Shown one piece after another: positions 17,887 to 26,526 of a stretch of 64,000 nucleotides of DNA. Source of the stretch: Exiguobacterium sp. s193 (lineage in GTDB: Bacteria; Bacillota; Bacilli; Exiguobacteriales; Exiguobacteriaceae). A model generated the notes under the pieces. That model did not search any database. It had not been told where the DNA came from and worked only from the letters and a program-made list of their open reading frames with translations. The number at the start of each line of letters is the position of its first letter. The first letter of the stretch is position 1. A program made the translations under genes and the position numbers. The stretch spans positions 62,001 to 126,000 of the forward strand of contig NZ_JACSMR010000006.1 of NCBI RefSeq assembly GCF_018618755.1. The letters run 5' to 3'.

Positions 17887-18861
17887 ATGACAACACTCGT
17901 ATCGATGAAACAGACACAGGAAGCCATTACACTCGTAAAAAAACGCTTTGAGGATCAGTTCGCTCAAACACTCGGATTGACACGTGTAGAAGCACCTTTA
18001 TTCGTAGAAAGCACGTTAGGTGTCAACGACCACTTGAACGGAACGGAGCGTGTCATTCGCTTCGACGCGATTGATCATCAAGTAGAACTCGAAATCGTTC
18101 AGTCACTCGCGAAGTGGAAACGCCAAGCATTGCATACTTATGGGTTTGCAGAAGGTGAAGGGTTGTACACGTTGATGCATGCGATTCGTCGGGACGAAGT
18201 ACTCGACGCGACACATTCGATTCATGTGGACCAATGGGACTGGGAACGCATCATCTCAAAAGAAGCCCGGACAATCGATTCATTAAAAACAACGGTCTTA
18301 TCCATCTATGAAACGATTCGCCAAGTTGAATTAGAAGTGGAAGAGCAGTTCGGAATCGAAGCGACATTACCGGAGGCGATTCACTTCATGACGACACAAG
18401 AGCTTGAAGATGCTTATCCAACCCTTTCGACGAAAGAACGTGAGACGGAAGTGACCAAAGAATACGGTGCAGTATTCTTGATGCAAATCGGCGGTGCGTT
18501 GGCATCCGGTGAAAAACATGACGGACGAGCGGCTGACTACGATGACTGGTCATTAAACGGCGATATCTTAGTCCATCATCCGGAAATCGGCGCCTTCGAA
18601 TTATCTTCGATGGGGATTCGCGTCGATCGGGAAGCACTTCTGTCTCAAATCGAGACGACAGGTGAACACGACAAGTTAGCATTTCCTTTCCATCAAGGTG
18701 TTCTTTCAGAGACACTGCCTTTAACGATGGGTGGAGGAATCGGACAATCACGGATGGCGATGTTCTTGTTGAAGAAACGTCACATCGGGGAAGTTCAAGC
18801 GTCCGTCTGGTCTGAAGCGACACGTCGTTCGTACCGCGAACAAGGGATCCACCTCTTATAA
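17887..18861 (+). CDS. asnA: Aspartate--ammonia ligase (asparagine synthetase A)
   Basis: AsnA makes asparagine from aspartate, ammonia and ATP. The 324-aa product has the class-II aminoacyl-tRNA-synthetase-like fold, with ESTLGVNDHLNGTERVI near residue 42, the HVDQWDWERII motif about residue 115 and the terminal GGGIGQSRMAMFLL motif. The frame is open from 17782 inside the T-box, but ATG 17887 with GAGGAGGAAG gives the standard N-terminus. Control by the T-box would turn the gene on when tRNA-Asn is uncharged. Confidence 0.95.
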   Translation: MTTLVSMKQTQEAITLVKKRFEDQFAQTLGLTRVEAPLFVESTLGVNDHLNGTERVIRFDAIDHQVELEIVQSLAKWKRQALHTYGFAEGEGLYTLMHAIRRDEVLDATHSIHVDQWDWERIISKEARTIDSLKTTVLSIYETIRQVELEVEEQFGIEATLPEAIHFMTTQELEDAYPTLSTKERETEVTKEYGAVFLMQIGGALASGEKHDGRAADYDDWSLNGDILVHHPEIGAFELSSMGIRVDREALLSQIETTGEHDKLAFPFHQGVLSETLPLTMGGGIGQSRMAMFLLKKRHIGEVQASVWSEATRRSYREQGIHLL

Positions 18862-18891
18862 ACGAGTGAATGTATTATATAGAAGAAATCG

Positions 18892-18928
18892 AAAAACGAG
18901 ATCCTACAAACGTGGGATCTCGTTTTTA
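18892..18928. terminator. Intrinsic terminator after asnA
   Basis: AAAAACGAGATCC pairs with GGGATCTCGTTTTT; symmetric A and T tracts make it potentially bidirectional. Confidence 0.85.
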
Positions 18929-19020
18929 ATTTAAATAAGTTCATAAGACCTTAGACGGAGGAAAGACGTGTCGAATTGACGTATAATGGGGATACTAAGT
19001 AATAAGAAAGAGGTGAAGAC

Positions 19021-19242
19021 ATGTCTGCTCTACTCATTACAGGTCTCGTATTTGCGCTATTATTCGTCTTATTCCTTTGGTTCAACATCAAAGGGTTACG
19101 TACCATGTGGCGCGATTACAATGAAACCGGTTCGATGGTTGCTCTTGGTTTCTTTATTGTTGGTATCATTGGTATTTTCACAGGTGTCTGGACGACACTT
19201 GTCGTCATTATTTACTACTTCCTCCGCCCGACGCGAGGTTAA
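19021..19242 (+). CDS. Small two-span membrane protein, unknown function
   Basis: A 73-aa protein with two hydrophobic segments (residues about 3-24 and 38-66) separated by the short charged loop IKGLRTMWRDYNETG and ending in LRPTRG. ATG 19021 follows AAAGAGGTGAAGAC. A TATAAT -10-like element lies about 40 nt upstream. It is 15 nt upstream of the dedA-like gene and probably cotranscribed with it. I recognise no family. Confidence 0.75.
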   Translation: MSALLITGLVFALLFVLFLWFNIKGLRTMWRDYNETGSMVALGFFIVGIIGIFTGVWTTLVVIIYYFLRPTRG

Positions 19243-19257
19243 AAGAGGAGGGGTCAT

Positions 19258-19857
19258 GTGCTAGAATGGTTATTTGCAGCCGGAGAATCGAATCTCTGGC
19301 TCTTTTTAGGAATTATGATTCTTGGGTTAGGAACGGAATTGATTCCGGCAGAAGTCGGATTACCGTTGCTTGGTTTATATGTCTCAAATGGAACACTCGG
19401 TTGGACGACGGCAGTAGCAATCGGGTTCTTCGGAAGCTTGATGGGAGCGACGTTATTCTATTTCTTAGGTCGTTACGCCGGGCGACCATTACTCGTCCGT
19501 TATGGGAAATGGCTGCTGATTAAAGAGCGGGAAATCGATCAAGGTGAACGGATTGTTTCGAAATATGGAACGTGGTCAGCACTATTCGGTCGTTTCTTTC
19601 CTGTCGTCCGGTCAGTCGTCTCGATTCCTTGCGGATTATTCAATCTGTCCTTCAAACGTTATATCCTTGCTTCGAGCATCGGATTATTTCCGGTCTCGTT
19701 CTTCTATATTTGGTTAGGAGAAAAGTTTGGCGTAGATCGGGCAGAGTCGATGTTAAAAGCACTTGAAAAAGAGTTGTGGTGGATTCTCGGGATCATCATC
19801 ATCGGAATCGTCGGCTATATTATTTATCGTCGCAAATCAAAAAAAGGAGAATCGTGA
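19258..19857 (+). CDS. DedA family (SNARE-associated/VTT domain) membrane protein
   Basis: The 199-aa protein has the DedA/VTT signatures: FLGIMILGLGTELIPAEVGLPLLG at the N-terminus (a re-entrant loop with acidic residues), FYFLGRYAGRP about residue 68, and FGRFFPVVRSVVSIPCGLFNLS about residue 107. It ends with a membrane helix and a basic tail. DedA proteins act as undecaprenyl-phosphate or phospholipid translocases/scramblases in the cytoplasmic membrane. GTG 19258 follows GAGGAGGGG. The stop codon lies inside the first of two near-identical terminator hairpins. Confidence 0.9.
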   Translation: MLEWLFAAGESNLWLFLGIMILGLGTELIPAEVGLPLLGLYVSNGTLGWTTAVAIGFFGSLMGATLFYFLGRYAGRPLLVRYGKWLLIKEREIDQGERIVSKYGTWSALFGRFFPVVRSVVSIPCGLFNLSFKRYILASSIGLFPVSFFYIWLGEKFGVDRAESMLKALEKELWWILGIIIIGIVGYIIYRRKSKKGES

Positions 19858-19873
19858 ACACGATTCTCCTTTC
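19841..19873 (+). terminator. dedA terminator, proximal copy (T1)
   Basis: AGGAGAATCGTGAACACGATTCTCCTTT forms a perfect hairpin. It overlaps the dedA stop codon. A second, nearly identical hairpin (one base different in the loop region) lies at 20194 on the far side of repeat copy B. Confidence 0.75.
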
Positions 19874-19881
19874 AGACAGAC

Positions 19882-20190
19882 TGTAGACAACGTGCTAACG
19901 GGAGATAAAGCGTCACGTTTCGTTGACTCCTACGGGAAAAGTGCGTTTTTAACGCACTTTCAGAGGGAGGCAAGACCCTGCTCGTTGTCCGTGAGGATCA
20001 AGGAGCAACGGCTTGCGCCTCGCCCGAGGAAAGCAACGAAAACAGACGCTTTTTTAGGTAATACCGTAAGGGAAATCCAGGCATGCGAACGATTTAGAGC
20101 GCAACCCGCTAGAAGACGAGGCGAGACAGGGAAGCGTGAACTAATCGCATCTAGGTATAGTATTTTCACTTTCATAAGAGTTTGTGTACA
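19882..20190 (+). repeat. Dispersed intergenic repeat, copy B (central segment inverted)
   Basis: Begins TGTAGACAA (19882-19890) and ends TTGTGTACA (20182-20190), one mismatch from the inverse. Outer parts align with copies A, C and D in the same orientation. The central segment 19908-20051, bounded by AAGCGTC and GACGCTT, is reverse-complemented relative to them: here the ACGTTTCGTTGACTCC arm comes first and the CCTCGCCCGAGGAAAGC arm last. Near-duplicate terminators bracket the element (19841 and 20194). No credible gene inside. Confidence 0.85.
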
Positions 20191-20193
20191 CGC

Positions 20194-20224
20194 AAAGGAG
20201 AATCGTAAACACGATTCTCCTTTT
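20194..20224. terminator. dedA terminator, distal copy (T2)
   Basis: AAAGGAGAATCGT-AAAC-ACGATTCTCCTTTTT, the second copy of the hairpin at 19841. It stands between the repeat and the convergent antiporter gene and has the better T-run of the two. Confidence 0.8.
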
Positions 20225-20226
20225 TG

Positions 20227-21690
20227 TTATGAGGTTTTAGGAAACAGAAACTGTTTTAACGTCTTGATTCGGTGTTTCGGTGTCAGCAACAAGAGTTGAT
20301 CATTTGCCTCAAATACCGTATCGCCCCGTGGCGTAACGATTTGGTCATTCCGAATGATTGCCGTGATTAAAAATTCTTGCGGGAGTTGAATATCTGAAAT
20401 CATTTTTCCGATGAACGGATGGTGACGTGGAATCGTCAATTCGATGATTTCGGCGTTTGGTTTCCCGATCGACATGAATTCAATCACCGTTTGAATGGTT
20501 GATGAACCCGTTTCGTTTAAATGTAAGCGGTCAGCCAACACACTTAACAAACTCCCTTGAATCAATGTCGAGAGTAGGACGGTGAAAAAGACAATGTTAA
20601 AAATCATCGAAGCATTATCAATGCCAGCAACAAGTGGATAAGTTGCGAGAATGATTGGAACAGCACCCTTAAGACCTGCAAACGAGATAAAAATCTTCTC
20701 ACGCCAACTGTATTTAAACGGCCATAAACTTAACCAAACAGACAAAGGGCGAGCGATGAAAATCAAAATCAAGGCTAGCGCAATAGAGGAAAGGATGACT
20801 TGCGGATCTAACAATTGTTTTGGGAAGACAAGTAGACCAAGGACGATGAACATCCCGATTTGTGCCAAGTGTGCCATGCTCATCGTGAAACGGACGAGTG
20901 TCTGCCGATAGACAAGTTCATGGTTGCTGATGTAAATGGCTGTGACATAGACGGCTAAGAATCCGCTTGCTGAAAAAGCAGAAGCGATGCCGAATGATAG
21001 GAAACCAAATGACATCAAGAGAATCGGATAAAAACTAGAAGAACTTAAATCGATTCGATTGATTACGGCGGAAGCAATCCAGCCAATTGCGAGTCCAAGC
21101 AATAAGCCGATCATCATTTCCCAAGTGAGAGAAAACAAGCCGCTTAAAAGAGACGCCTCTTGCGGATTGGTGACGAACTCAAGAAAGAGGACCGTCAAGA
21201 AAACGGCCATGGGATCGTTCGTCCCTGATTCCACCTCAAGTGTGGATCCGACTTTTCGCCGGACAGATTGACCGCTCAGGACAGAAAAAATTGCCGCAGC
21301 ATCCGTCGAGCCGACGATAGCACCCAGTAAAAATGAATTTGGCCAGTTGAAGCCAAGAATATAGTGGGAAGCAACGGCAACGACAGTCGTTGCGATGAAC
21401 ACACCGAATGTAGCGAGGGATAAAGATGGGGCAAGTTCCTGCTTAACATCTTTCCAGACGGTCTGAAGACCCCCTTCAAAGAGAATGATGATTAACGCAA
21501 TCGTTCCGAATAATTGTGCCAGTTCAGCATCATCGAAACGAATGAATCCCGTCACATCACTACCGGCAATCATCCCTAAAGAAATGAAAATAAGTAAGGC
21601 CGGTATGTTAAAGCGGCTCGATAATTTTGTTGTCCAGACAGCGATGAACAACAAGGAACCAATCAATAAAATGATCGAAGGTAAGGACAT
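20227..21690 (-). CDS. Potassium/proton antiporter, CPA1 family with RCK_C domain (NhaP2/CvrA-like)
   Basis: The 487-aa protein has about 12 membrane segments with CPA1 motifs: LFEGGLQTVWKDV (about residue 72), GAIVGSTDAAAIFSVL (about residue 124) and the LEVESGTNDPMAVFLT motif with the ion-binding Asp (about residue 157). The last ~85 residues form a soluble TrkA_C/RCK_C domain (AEIIELTIPRHHPFIGKMISD...), typical of NhaP2 proteins that expel K+ and are gated by cytosolic ligands. ATG 21690 is preceded by AAGGAG. Na+ rather than K+ preference cannot be excluded. Confidence 0.88.
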   Translation of the reverse strand: MSLPSIILLIGSLLFIAVWTTKLSSRFNIPALLIFISLGMIAGSDVTGFIRFDDAELAQLFGTIALIIILFEGGLQTVWKDVKQELAPSLSLATFGVFIATTVVAVASHYILGFNWPNSFLLGAIVGSTDAAAIFSVLSGQSVRRKVGSTLEVESGTNDPMAVFLTVLFLEFVTNPQEASLLSGLFSLTWEMMIGLLLGLAIGWIASAVINRIDLSSSSFYPILLMSFGFLSFGIASAFSASGFLAVYVTAIYISNHELVYRQTLVRFTMSMAHLAQIGMFIVLGLLVFPKQLLDPQVILSSIALALILIFIARPLSVWLSLWPFKYSWREKIFISFAGLKGAVPIILATYPLVAGIDNASMIFNIVFFTVLLSTLIQGSLLSVLADRLHLNETGSSTIQTVIEFMSIGKPNAEIIELTIPRHHPFIGKMISDIQLPQEFLITAIIRNDQIVTPRGDTVFEANDQLLLLTPKHRIKTLKQFLFPKTS

Positions 21691-21768
21691 TGCATCAAAC
21701 TCCTTTGTTAAAATTTAATTCTACCTTTATTATACACTAATTCCGAGTTTTTCTGTCGGATAATGACT

Positions 21769-21826
21769 GTTCAATATTTTCCACCACACCCGACAAAATT
21801 ATCTATCTTATTTGCAAGCGTTTTCA
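21769..21826 (+). promoter_or_regulatory. Regulatory region of the sugar-binding protein gene: shared motif plus cre
   Basis: GTTCAATATTTTCCACC (21769-21785) matches the element upstream of the permease operon at 15555. A strong cre, TGCAAGCGTTTTCA, lies at 21813-21826, agreeing with TGNAARCGNWWNCA throughout. CcpA control is therefore likely. Confidence 0.65.
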
Positions 21827-21879
21827 TTTATTGTAAAAGCGTAGCACGATTATCAACTCGAAATCAGGGAGGTATCCGA

Positions 21880-23163
21880 ATGCGTAAACGTAAATGGGCA
21901 ACAGTACCAGTCGTCACTACGGCAATGGTCGTCGCGTTAGCAGCATGTGGTGGTGGCACGCTAAACAGTGATGATTCTAAGGACAGTGATTCTTCCAAGG
22001 GTGGAAAAACGCTGAACGTCTTCCAGTTTAAAGCTGAGATTGCGAAAGACATGGAAAAAATGGCGAAAGAGTATGAAAAAGAAACAGGCACGAAAGTCGT
22101 CGTTCAAACAGTTGGTGGTGGTTCGGATTATGGTGCAGCCTTGAAGTCACAATTTGCATCAGGAAATGAACCGGATGTCTTCAACAACGGTGGTTTTGCT
22201 GAAGCGAACACATGGCAAGATAAATTAGAGGATTTATCAGATGAGAAGTGGGTCAGTGACTTAACGGATCTTTCGAAAGAACCGATGACGATTGATGGAA
22301 AATTATACGGTATGCCGATGAACCTAGAAGGTTACGGTTTTATCTATAATAAAGAAATCTTCAAAAAAGCCGGTATTACAGAACTGCCGAAAACGTTGAC
22401 AGAGCTGACGGATGCCTCTAAAAAACTTAAAGCGGATGGTGTCACACCGTTCTCGATCGGATATGGCGAGTGGTGGGTCCTCGGAAATCACTTGTTGAAC
22501 ATTCCGATGGCACAACAAGACGATCCGGATCAGTTCATTGCAGACTTAAATGCAGGTAAAGGCAAATTCGAAGACAACAAACAGTTTAAAGAATTCATCA
22601 ACCTCTTTGATTTAACAGTTGAATACGGGAACAAAAATCCGTTGACAACAGATTATAATACGCAAGTCACACAGTTCGCTGAAGGAAAAACCGCAATGAT
22701 TCAGCAAGGGAACTGGGCACAACAATTGATCACGGATGTGAATCCAGACATCGAAATGGGCTTCATCCCGATGCCGATCAATGATGATAAAGAAAAAATG
22801 GACCGTCTTCCCGTCGGTGTACCGAATAACTGGGTCGTCAATAAAAACTCGAAGAATAAAGAAGAAGGTAAGAAGTTCCTCGAGTGGATGGCGACATCAG
22901 ATACAGGAAAAGACTACATGGTCAATAAATTCAAATTCATTCCTGCTTTCAAATCAATTGAAGCGAAAGATTTAGGACCGCTTGCAGAAGATATTCAAGC
23001 TTACTCGAAAGAGGGCAAAACAATCTCATGGAACTGGTTCAAATATCCGGATGGTGCCGTTAATGAATTCGGAGCAATCATGCAAGCCTATGTCGGAAAA
23101 CAAAAAACGTCAGAAGAGATGTTGCAAGACTTCACGAAGACATGGATGAAAATGAAAAAATAA
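21880..23163 (+). CDS. Carbohydrate ABC transporter substrate-binding lipoprotein
   Basis: The 427-aa protein starts with a lipoprotein signal: basic MRKRKW, a hydrophobic core and lipobox LAAC with Cys23, followed by a Ser/Asp-rich linker. The mature part has the solute-binding type 1 layout (LNVFQFKAEIAKDMEKMAKEYE, FNNGGFAEANTWQDKLEDLSD, YGMPMNLEGYGFIYNKEIF). It would be anchored outside the membrane and deliver a sugar or oligosaccharide to the permeases at 15.6-17.4 kb. The ATG at 21880 has AGGGAGG; the frame extends further upstream without a ribosome site. It is monocistronic. Confidence 0.9.
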   Translation: MRKRKWATVPVVTTAMVVALAACGGGTLNSDDSKDSDSSKGGKTLNVFQFKAEIAKDMEKMAKEYEKETGTKVVVQTVGGGSDYGAALKSQFASGNEPDVFNNGGFAEANTWQDKLEDLSDEKWVSDLTDLSKEPMTIDGKLYGMPMNLEGYGFIYNKEIFKKAGITELPKTLTELTDASKKLKADGVTPFSIGYGEWWVLGNHLLNIPMAQQDDPDQFIADLNAGKGKFEDNKQFKEFINLFDLTVEYGNKNPLTTDYNTQVTQFAEGKTAMIQQGNWAQQLITDVNPDIEMGFIPMPINDDKEKMDRLPVGVPNNWVVNKNSKNKEEGKKFLEWMATSDTGKDYMVNKFKFIPAFKSIEAKDLGPLAEDIQAYSKEGKTISWNWFKYPDGAVNEFGAIMQAYVGKQKTSEEMLQDFTKTWMKMKK

Positions 23164-23218
23164 GTAGTAGCCAGACTGGCCTCGAACTAGCAGTTTATAT
23201 GGTGGAGAACGATATAAA

Positions 23219-23264
23219 AAACTCCTCTTTCCTATCATCGAATCGATAGGAAAGAGGAGTTTTT
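23219..23264. terminator. Bidirectional terminator
   Basis: AAACTCCTCTTTCCTATC pairs with GATAGGAAAGAGGAGTTTTT. It separates the binding-protein gene from the convergent permease gene; A and T tracts on both sides suit both strands. Confidence 0.85.
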
Positions 23265-23271
23265 GGACGTC

Positions 23272-24561
23272 TTAGAGGAAAAATAACTGGATGAAGAACA
23301 AGATGGCGAATAGGTAAATCAAAGGATGAACCCGTTTTTTTTGAACGGCCTTCATGATGGGATAGACGATGAAACCAAAAGCAATCCCCGTCGCAATGCT
23401 TCCTGAGAGTGGCATGATGACGATAATGACGAATGCGGTGAATGCTTCACTGAAGTCTTCCCATTCAATTTGTTTAATGTTTTGGAGCATTAAGGCGCCA
23501 ACGAGAATCAAGGCCGGTGCTGTGATGGAAGGAACACCTGAAATCGCTTGAACGACCGGTCCAAAAATCGCTGCAAGTGCGAAGAGTAGACCGACTGTGA
23601 CCGACGTTAATCCCGTTCGTCCTCCAGCAGCAACACCGGAAGCAGACTCGACGTAAGCTGTCGTCGGGCTTGTTCCGAACATCGAACCAACCACCATTGC
23701 TGTCGAGTCAGATAACAACGCGCGGTCACTATTTTTCAAGGAACCGTCTTGTTCGATCAAGCCGGCCTGTTCTCCGACGGCGACCATCGTCCCTGTCGTA
23801 TCAAACATCGTCACGAGAACGAAAGAGAGAACACCACCGAACAATCCGTATTGCAAGACGTCTTGAATCGCTGTCAGTGGATTTACGACTAACAATCCTT
23901 CAGGTAACGTCGGCAAAGCCGTGAGTGTACTTGAAAACTTCAGGTCACCGATGATGAACGCAAGAACAGCGGCTAAAATCATGGCATACAATAACCCGCC
24001 AGGAACACGTTTGACCGTTAGGATTGCAGCCGTCATCAAACCAATTAGTGTAATGATGGCTTCTGGTGAGGACAGTGAGCCGATCGTAATCAAAGTCGCC
24101 TCATCTGCGACAAGAATGCCTGACATCTTCAGTCCGAGTGAGGCGATGAACAGTCCGATTCCACCTGTGATGGCAAGTTTGAGTGTTTGTGGAATGACTT
24201 CAATCAGCTTCGTCCGGATGGGAGACAACGAAAGAAGTAAAAAGATGATTCCAGAAACGAATACGACAGACAGTGCGGTTTGATAAGGAATTTTCTCCCC
24301 GACGACAAGGGTATACGTAAAATAAGCATTTAATCCCATGCCAGGAGCAACCGCAATCGGTAAGTTCGCATACAGTCCCATTAAAAGTGTTCCAACGAGT
24401 GTCGCGATGATTGTCGCAGAAAAAGCTTGGGCCTGCGGAATCCCGGCGTCCGCTAGGATTGTAGGGTTAACGACTAAAATATAGGCCATCGTGATGAACG
24501 TGATGAATCCAGCTTGGACTTCACGTTTGACCGTTGTGTTATGAGCGGAGAGTTTGAACAT
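23272..24561 (-). CDS. NCS2 (AzgA/PbuG-type) purine permease
   Basis: The 429-aa membrane protein has the AzgA-subfamily opening TTVKREVQAGFITFITMAYILVVNP, the ATLVGTLLMGLYANLPIAVAPGMGLNAYF motif region, and MFDTTGTMVAVGEQAGL plus SPTTAYVESASGVAAGGRTGLT later, which contain the substrate-binding residues. These proteins are proton symporters for hypoxanthine, guanine or adenine; which one cannot be told. PurR-like boxes in the promoter and a purine phosphorylase gene 3 kb away fit a purine-salvage role. Confidence 0.9.
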   Translation of the reverse strand: MFKLSAHNTTVKREVQAGFITFITMAYILVVNPTILADAGIPQAQAFSATIIATLVGTLLMGLYANLPIAVAPGMGLNAYFTYTLVVGEKIPYQTALSVVFVSGIIFLLLSLSPIRTKLIEVIPQTLKLAITGGIGLFIASLGLKMSGILVADEATLITIGSLSSPEAIITLIGLMTAAILTVKRVPGGLLYAMILAAVLAFIIGDLKFSSTLTALPTLPEGLLVVNPLTAIQDVLQYGLFGGVLSFVLVTMFDTTGTMVAVGEQAGLIEQDGSLKNSDRALLSDSTAMVVGSMFGTSPTTAYVESASGVAAGGRTGLTSVTVGLLFALAAIFGPVVQAISGVPSITAPALILVGALMLQNIKQIEWEDFSEAFTAFVIIVIMPLSGSIATGIAFGFIVYPIMKAVQKKRVHPLIYLFAILFFIQLFFL

Positions 24562-24592
24562 AAATAAAGAACCACCTTCAATAAAAATAGTG

Positions 24593-24632
24593 AAAAACGA
24601 ACATTAACGATACTATATGAATGTTCATTCGG
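24593..24632 (-). promoter_or_regulatory. Candidate PurR box pair upstream of the purine permease
   Basis: AAAAACGAACATT (24593-24605) matches 12 of 13 positions of the PurBox AWWWCCGAACWWT. An inverted partner AATGTTCATTCGG begins at 24620, 14 bp away; PurR boxes are usually a divergent pair 16-17 bp apart. The second box is weaker, so the call is tentative. Confidence 0.45.
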
Positions 24633-24768
24633 AATCAAGAGTTATTTTTTGAGTATATCTGTAGTAACACAAGAAATGAAAAAAAATAGCAGATATCAAC
24701 TGTGTGATGTAAGCGGATACAGCTATGCTATACTAATGATTAGAAGAAAAAGGATATGGGGTGACAAC

Positions 24769-26526
24769 GTGAAGAGCATTCGAACACGATTGATTGTGCT
24801 TGTCGCCCTCGCGATTCTGGTCCCGACGACACTAGCGACATCTGCATCTTATTTATATGTACGCCATCAAAATATCGCGGAAGCAGAACGCTCAAGTTTA
24901 AACGCCTTACAACGCGGAAATAGTCAAATCAGTCATTATATGGAAGATGTGAAACGGCTTTCGACAAGTCTTTATGCAAATCGTTCTCTCATGAATATCA
25001 TGTATGCTGGAGCAGATGCCGAGATTGGTGAATCAGACAGTATCGTCGCCCGTTCTTTACTGGGTTTGTTTTTATCTAGACAAGACATCGAACAACTTCA
25101 TTTCGTCATCTTAAAAGGACACGCCGAATATTCTGTCTACAATATGAAAACATCTGGACGCGGCAAGTTTGATTGGTTACAAGAGACGGATTATTTTCGG
25201 CTGATGCAACAAGAAAATGGATGGTTGATTGATCCGCAGCATCCGATTGCACCATATAACACAAGGACGATGCTTCTTGACGAAACAGAAGTCGTCAGTT
25301 TTCGTTACCGGATTGATCGTGTCGAAACGAACGAACCAATCGGCTTTTTGTCCGTTGATATTCCGGCACATGTGTTTGAACAGCAACTGCAACTATTTGA
25401 AAATTCTCCGGACGAATCGTTGTGGTTGATGAGCGGGGATCATTTGATTGCGAAAACAGGAAAGACGATGACGGTGACGAACGAACAATTGACTGGAAAC
25501 AGTGGAAGTCTGCATATCGGTGACTCTTTTATCGTGTATGCGAAAGCGGAGAATCACGGTGTACCGATTACGCTGATTAAAAAAATTCCTTACGCCTCCG
25601 TCATAAAGGGCGCGAATGAAACAGCAATCATCCTTTTATTGATCGGATTAATCTCCCTTGTCTTGATGATCATCGCGGCAAGTCTCGTCGCACTCGAAAT
25701 CACAAAACCGATTAAACAATTGACGGCAAATGTTTGGCGGGTCGAGCAAGGGGACCTCTCCGCACGTTTCATCGCGACGACGAATGATGAGATTGGTCTA
25801 CTGAATCGACAATTTCAGCGAATGGTGCAACGGATTGATCGTTTGATTAAACGAGAATACCGGTTAGCCCTTGAGAATCGGACGAACGAACTGCGTGCTT
25901 TGCAATCCCAGCTCAATCCACACTTTTTATTTAATGCGCTCCAATCGATTGGAACGACGACGTTGCAAGGTGACCGGAAAGTCGCGTATCGTTCGATCAC
26001 CGGTCTTTCACAAATGATGCGTTATTCGATGAACAACGAACAAACGATAGTCACATTAAAGCAGGAAGTCGATCATCTTCAAGGCTATATGCGTTTACAG
26101 CAACAGCGGTTTCCCGAAAAGTTTCGTTATATCGTCGATGTCCCGTGGCACATGAATCCGATTGAAGTACCAAAGATGATTTTACAACCGTTCGCCGAGA
26201 ATTACTTCAAGCATGCTTTTCGTCAGCAAAGTGATGCGTCAGAAAATTACTTAGCATATAAAATCAGAACGGATGGGGACCAATTGATCATCCATGTCGA
26301 AAACAGCGGCCCAGTCATGTCTGAAATGGAACTCGAAACGATTGATCAAAACATGCGGGCACATCGTGTTCCGGAAGACCGCCAAACATCCGGCATCGGG
26401 TTACACAACATCAACGAACGGCTGCAAATTTTTTATGGTGAACGGGCAAGTATGGTGCTTCAATCTCCAAGAGAAGGTGGGTTCAGAATCATTATTCGAA
26501 TTCCAATCGAACAGGAGGAATTATAA
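24769..26526 (+). CDS. Sensor histidine kinase, YesM/LytS type (two-component system)
   Basis: The 585-aa product has an N-terminal membrane segment (residues about 7-27), an extracellular sensor region of about 240 residues, a second segment near 285-305 (IILLLIGLISLVLMIIAAS), a HAMP linker and then the His_kinase domain with ALQSQLNPHFLFNALQSIG. The HATPase ends with SGIGLHNINERLQIFYG. GTG 24769 follows GGGGTGA; the frame continues upstream to 24649 but without a ribosome site. Kinases of this type pair with AraC-type regulators and commonly control sugar ABC importers, such as the split importer here. Confidence 0.9.
   Translation: MKSIRTRLIVLVALAILVPTTLATSASYLYVRHQNIAEAERSSLNALQRGNSQISHYMEDVKRLSTSLYANRSLMNIMYAGADAEIGESDSIVARSLLGLFLSRQDIEQLHFVILKGHAEYSVYNMKTSGRGKFDWLQETDYFRLMQQENGWLIDPQHPIAPYNTRTMLLDETEVVSFRYRIDRVETNEPIGFLSVDIPAHVFEQQLQLFENSPDESLWLMSGDHLIAKTGKTMTVTNEQLTGNSGSLHIGDSFIVYAKAENHGVPITLIKKIPYASVIKGANETAIILLLIGLISLVLMIIAASLVALEITKPIKQLTANVWRVEQGDLSARFIATTNDEIGLLNRQFQRMVQRIDRLIKREYRLALENRTNELRALQSQLNPHFLFNALQSIGTTTLQGDRKVAYRSITGLSQMMRYSMNNEQTIVTLKQEVDHLQGYMRLQQQRFPEKFRYIVDVPWHMNPIEVPKMILQPFAENYFKHAFRQQSDASENYLAYKIRTDGDQLIIHVENSGPVMSEMELETIDQNMRAHRVPEDRQTSGIGLHNINERLQIFYGERASMVLQSPREGGFRIIIRIPIEQEEL

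Noticed and set aside
19763-20299. 178-codon plus-strand frame across dedA end and repeat copy B
   Set aside because: It runs through two terminators and the repeat, has no ribosome site and out-of-phase composition; it is a chance frame.
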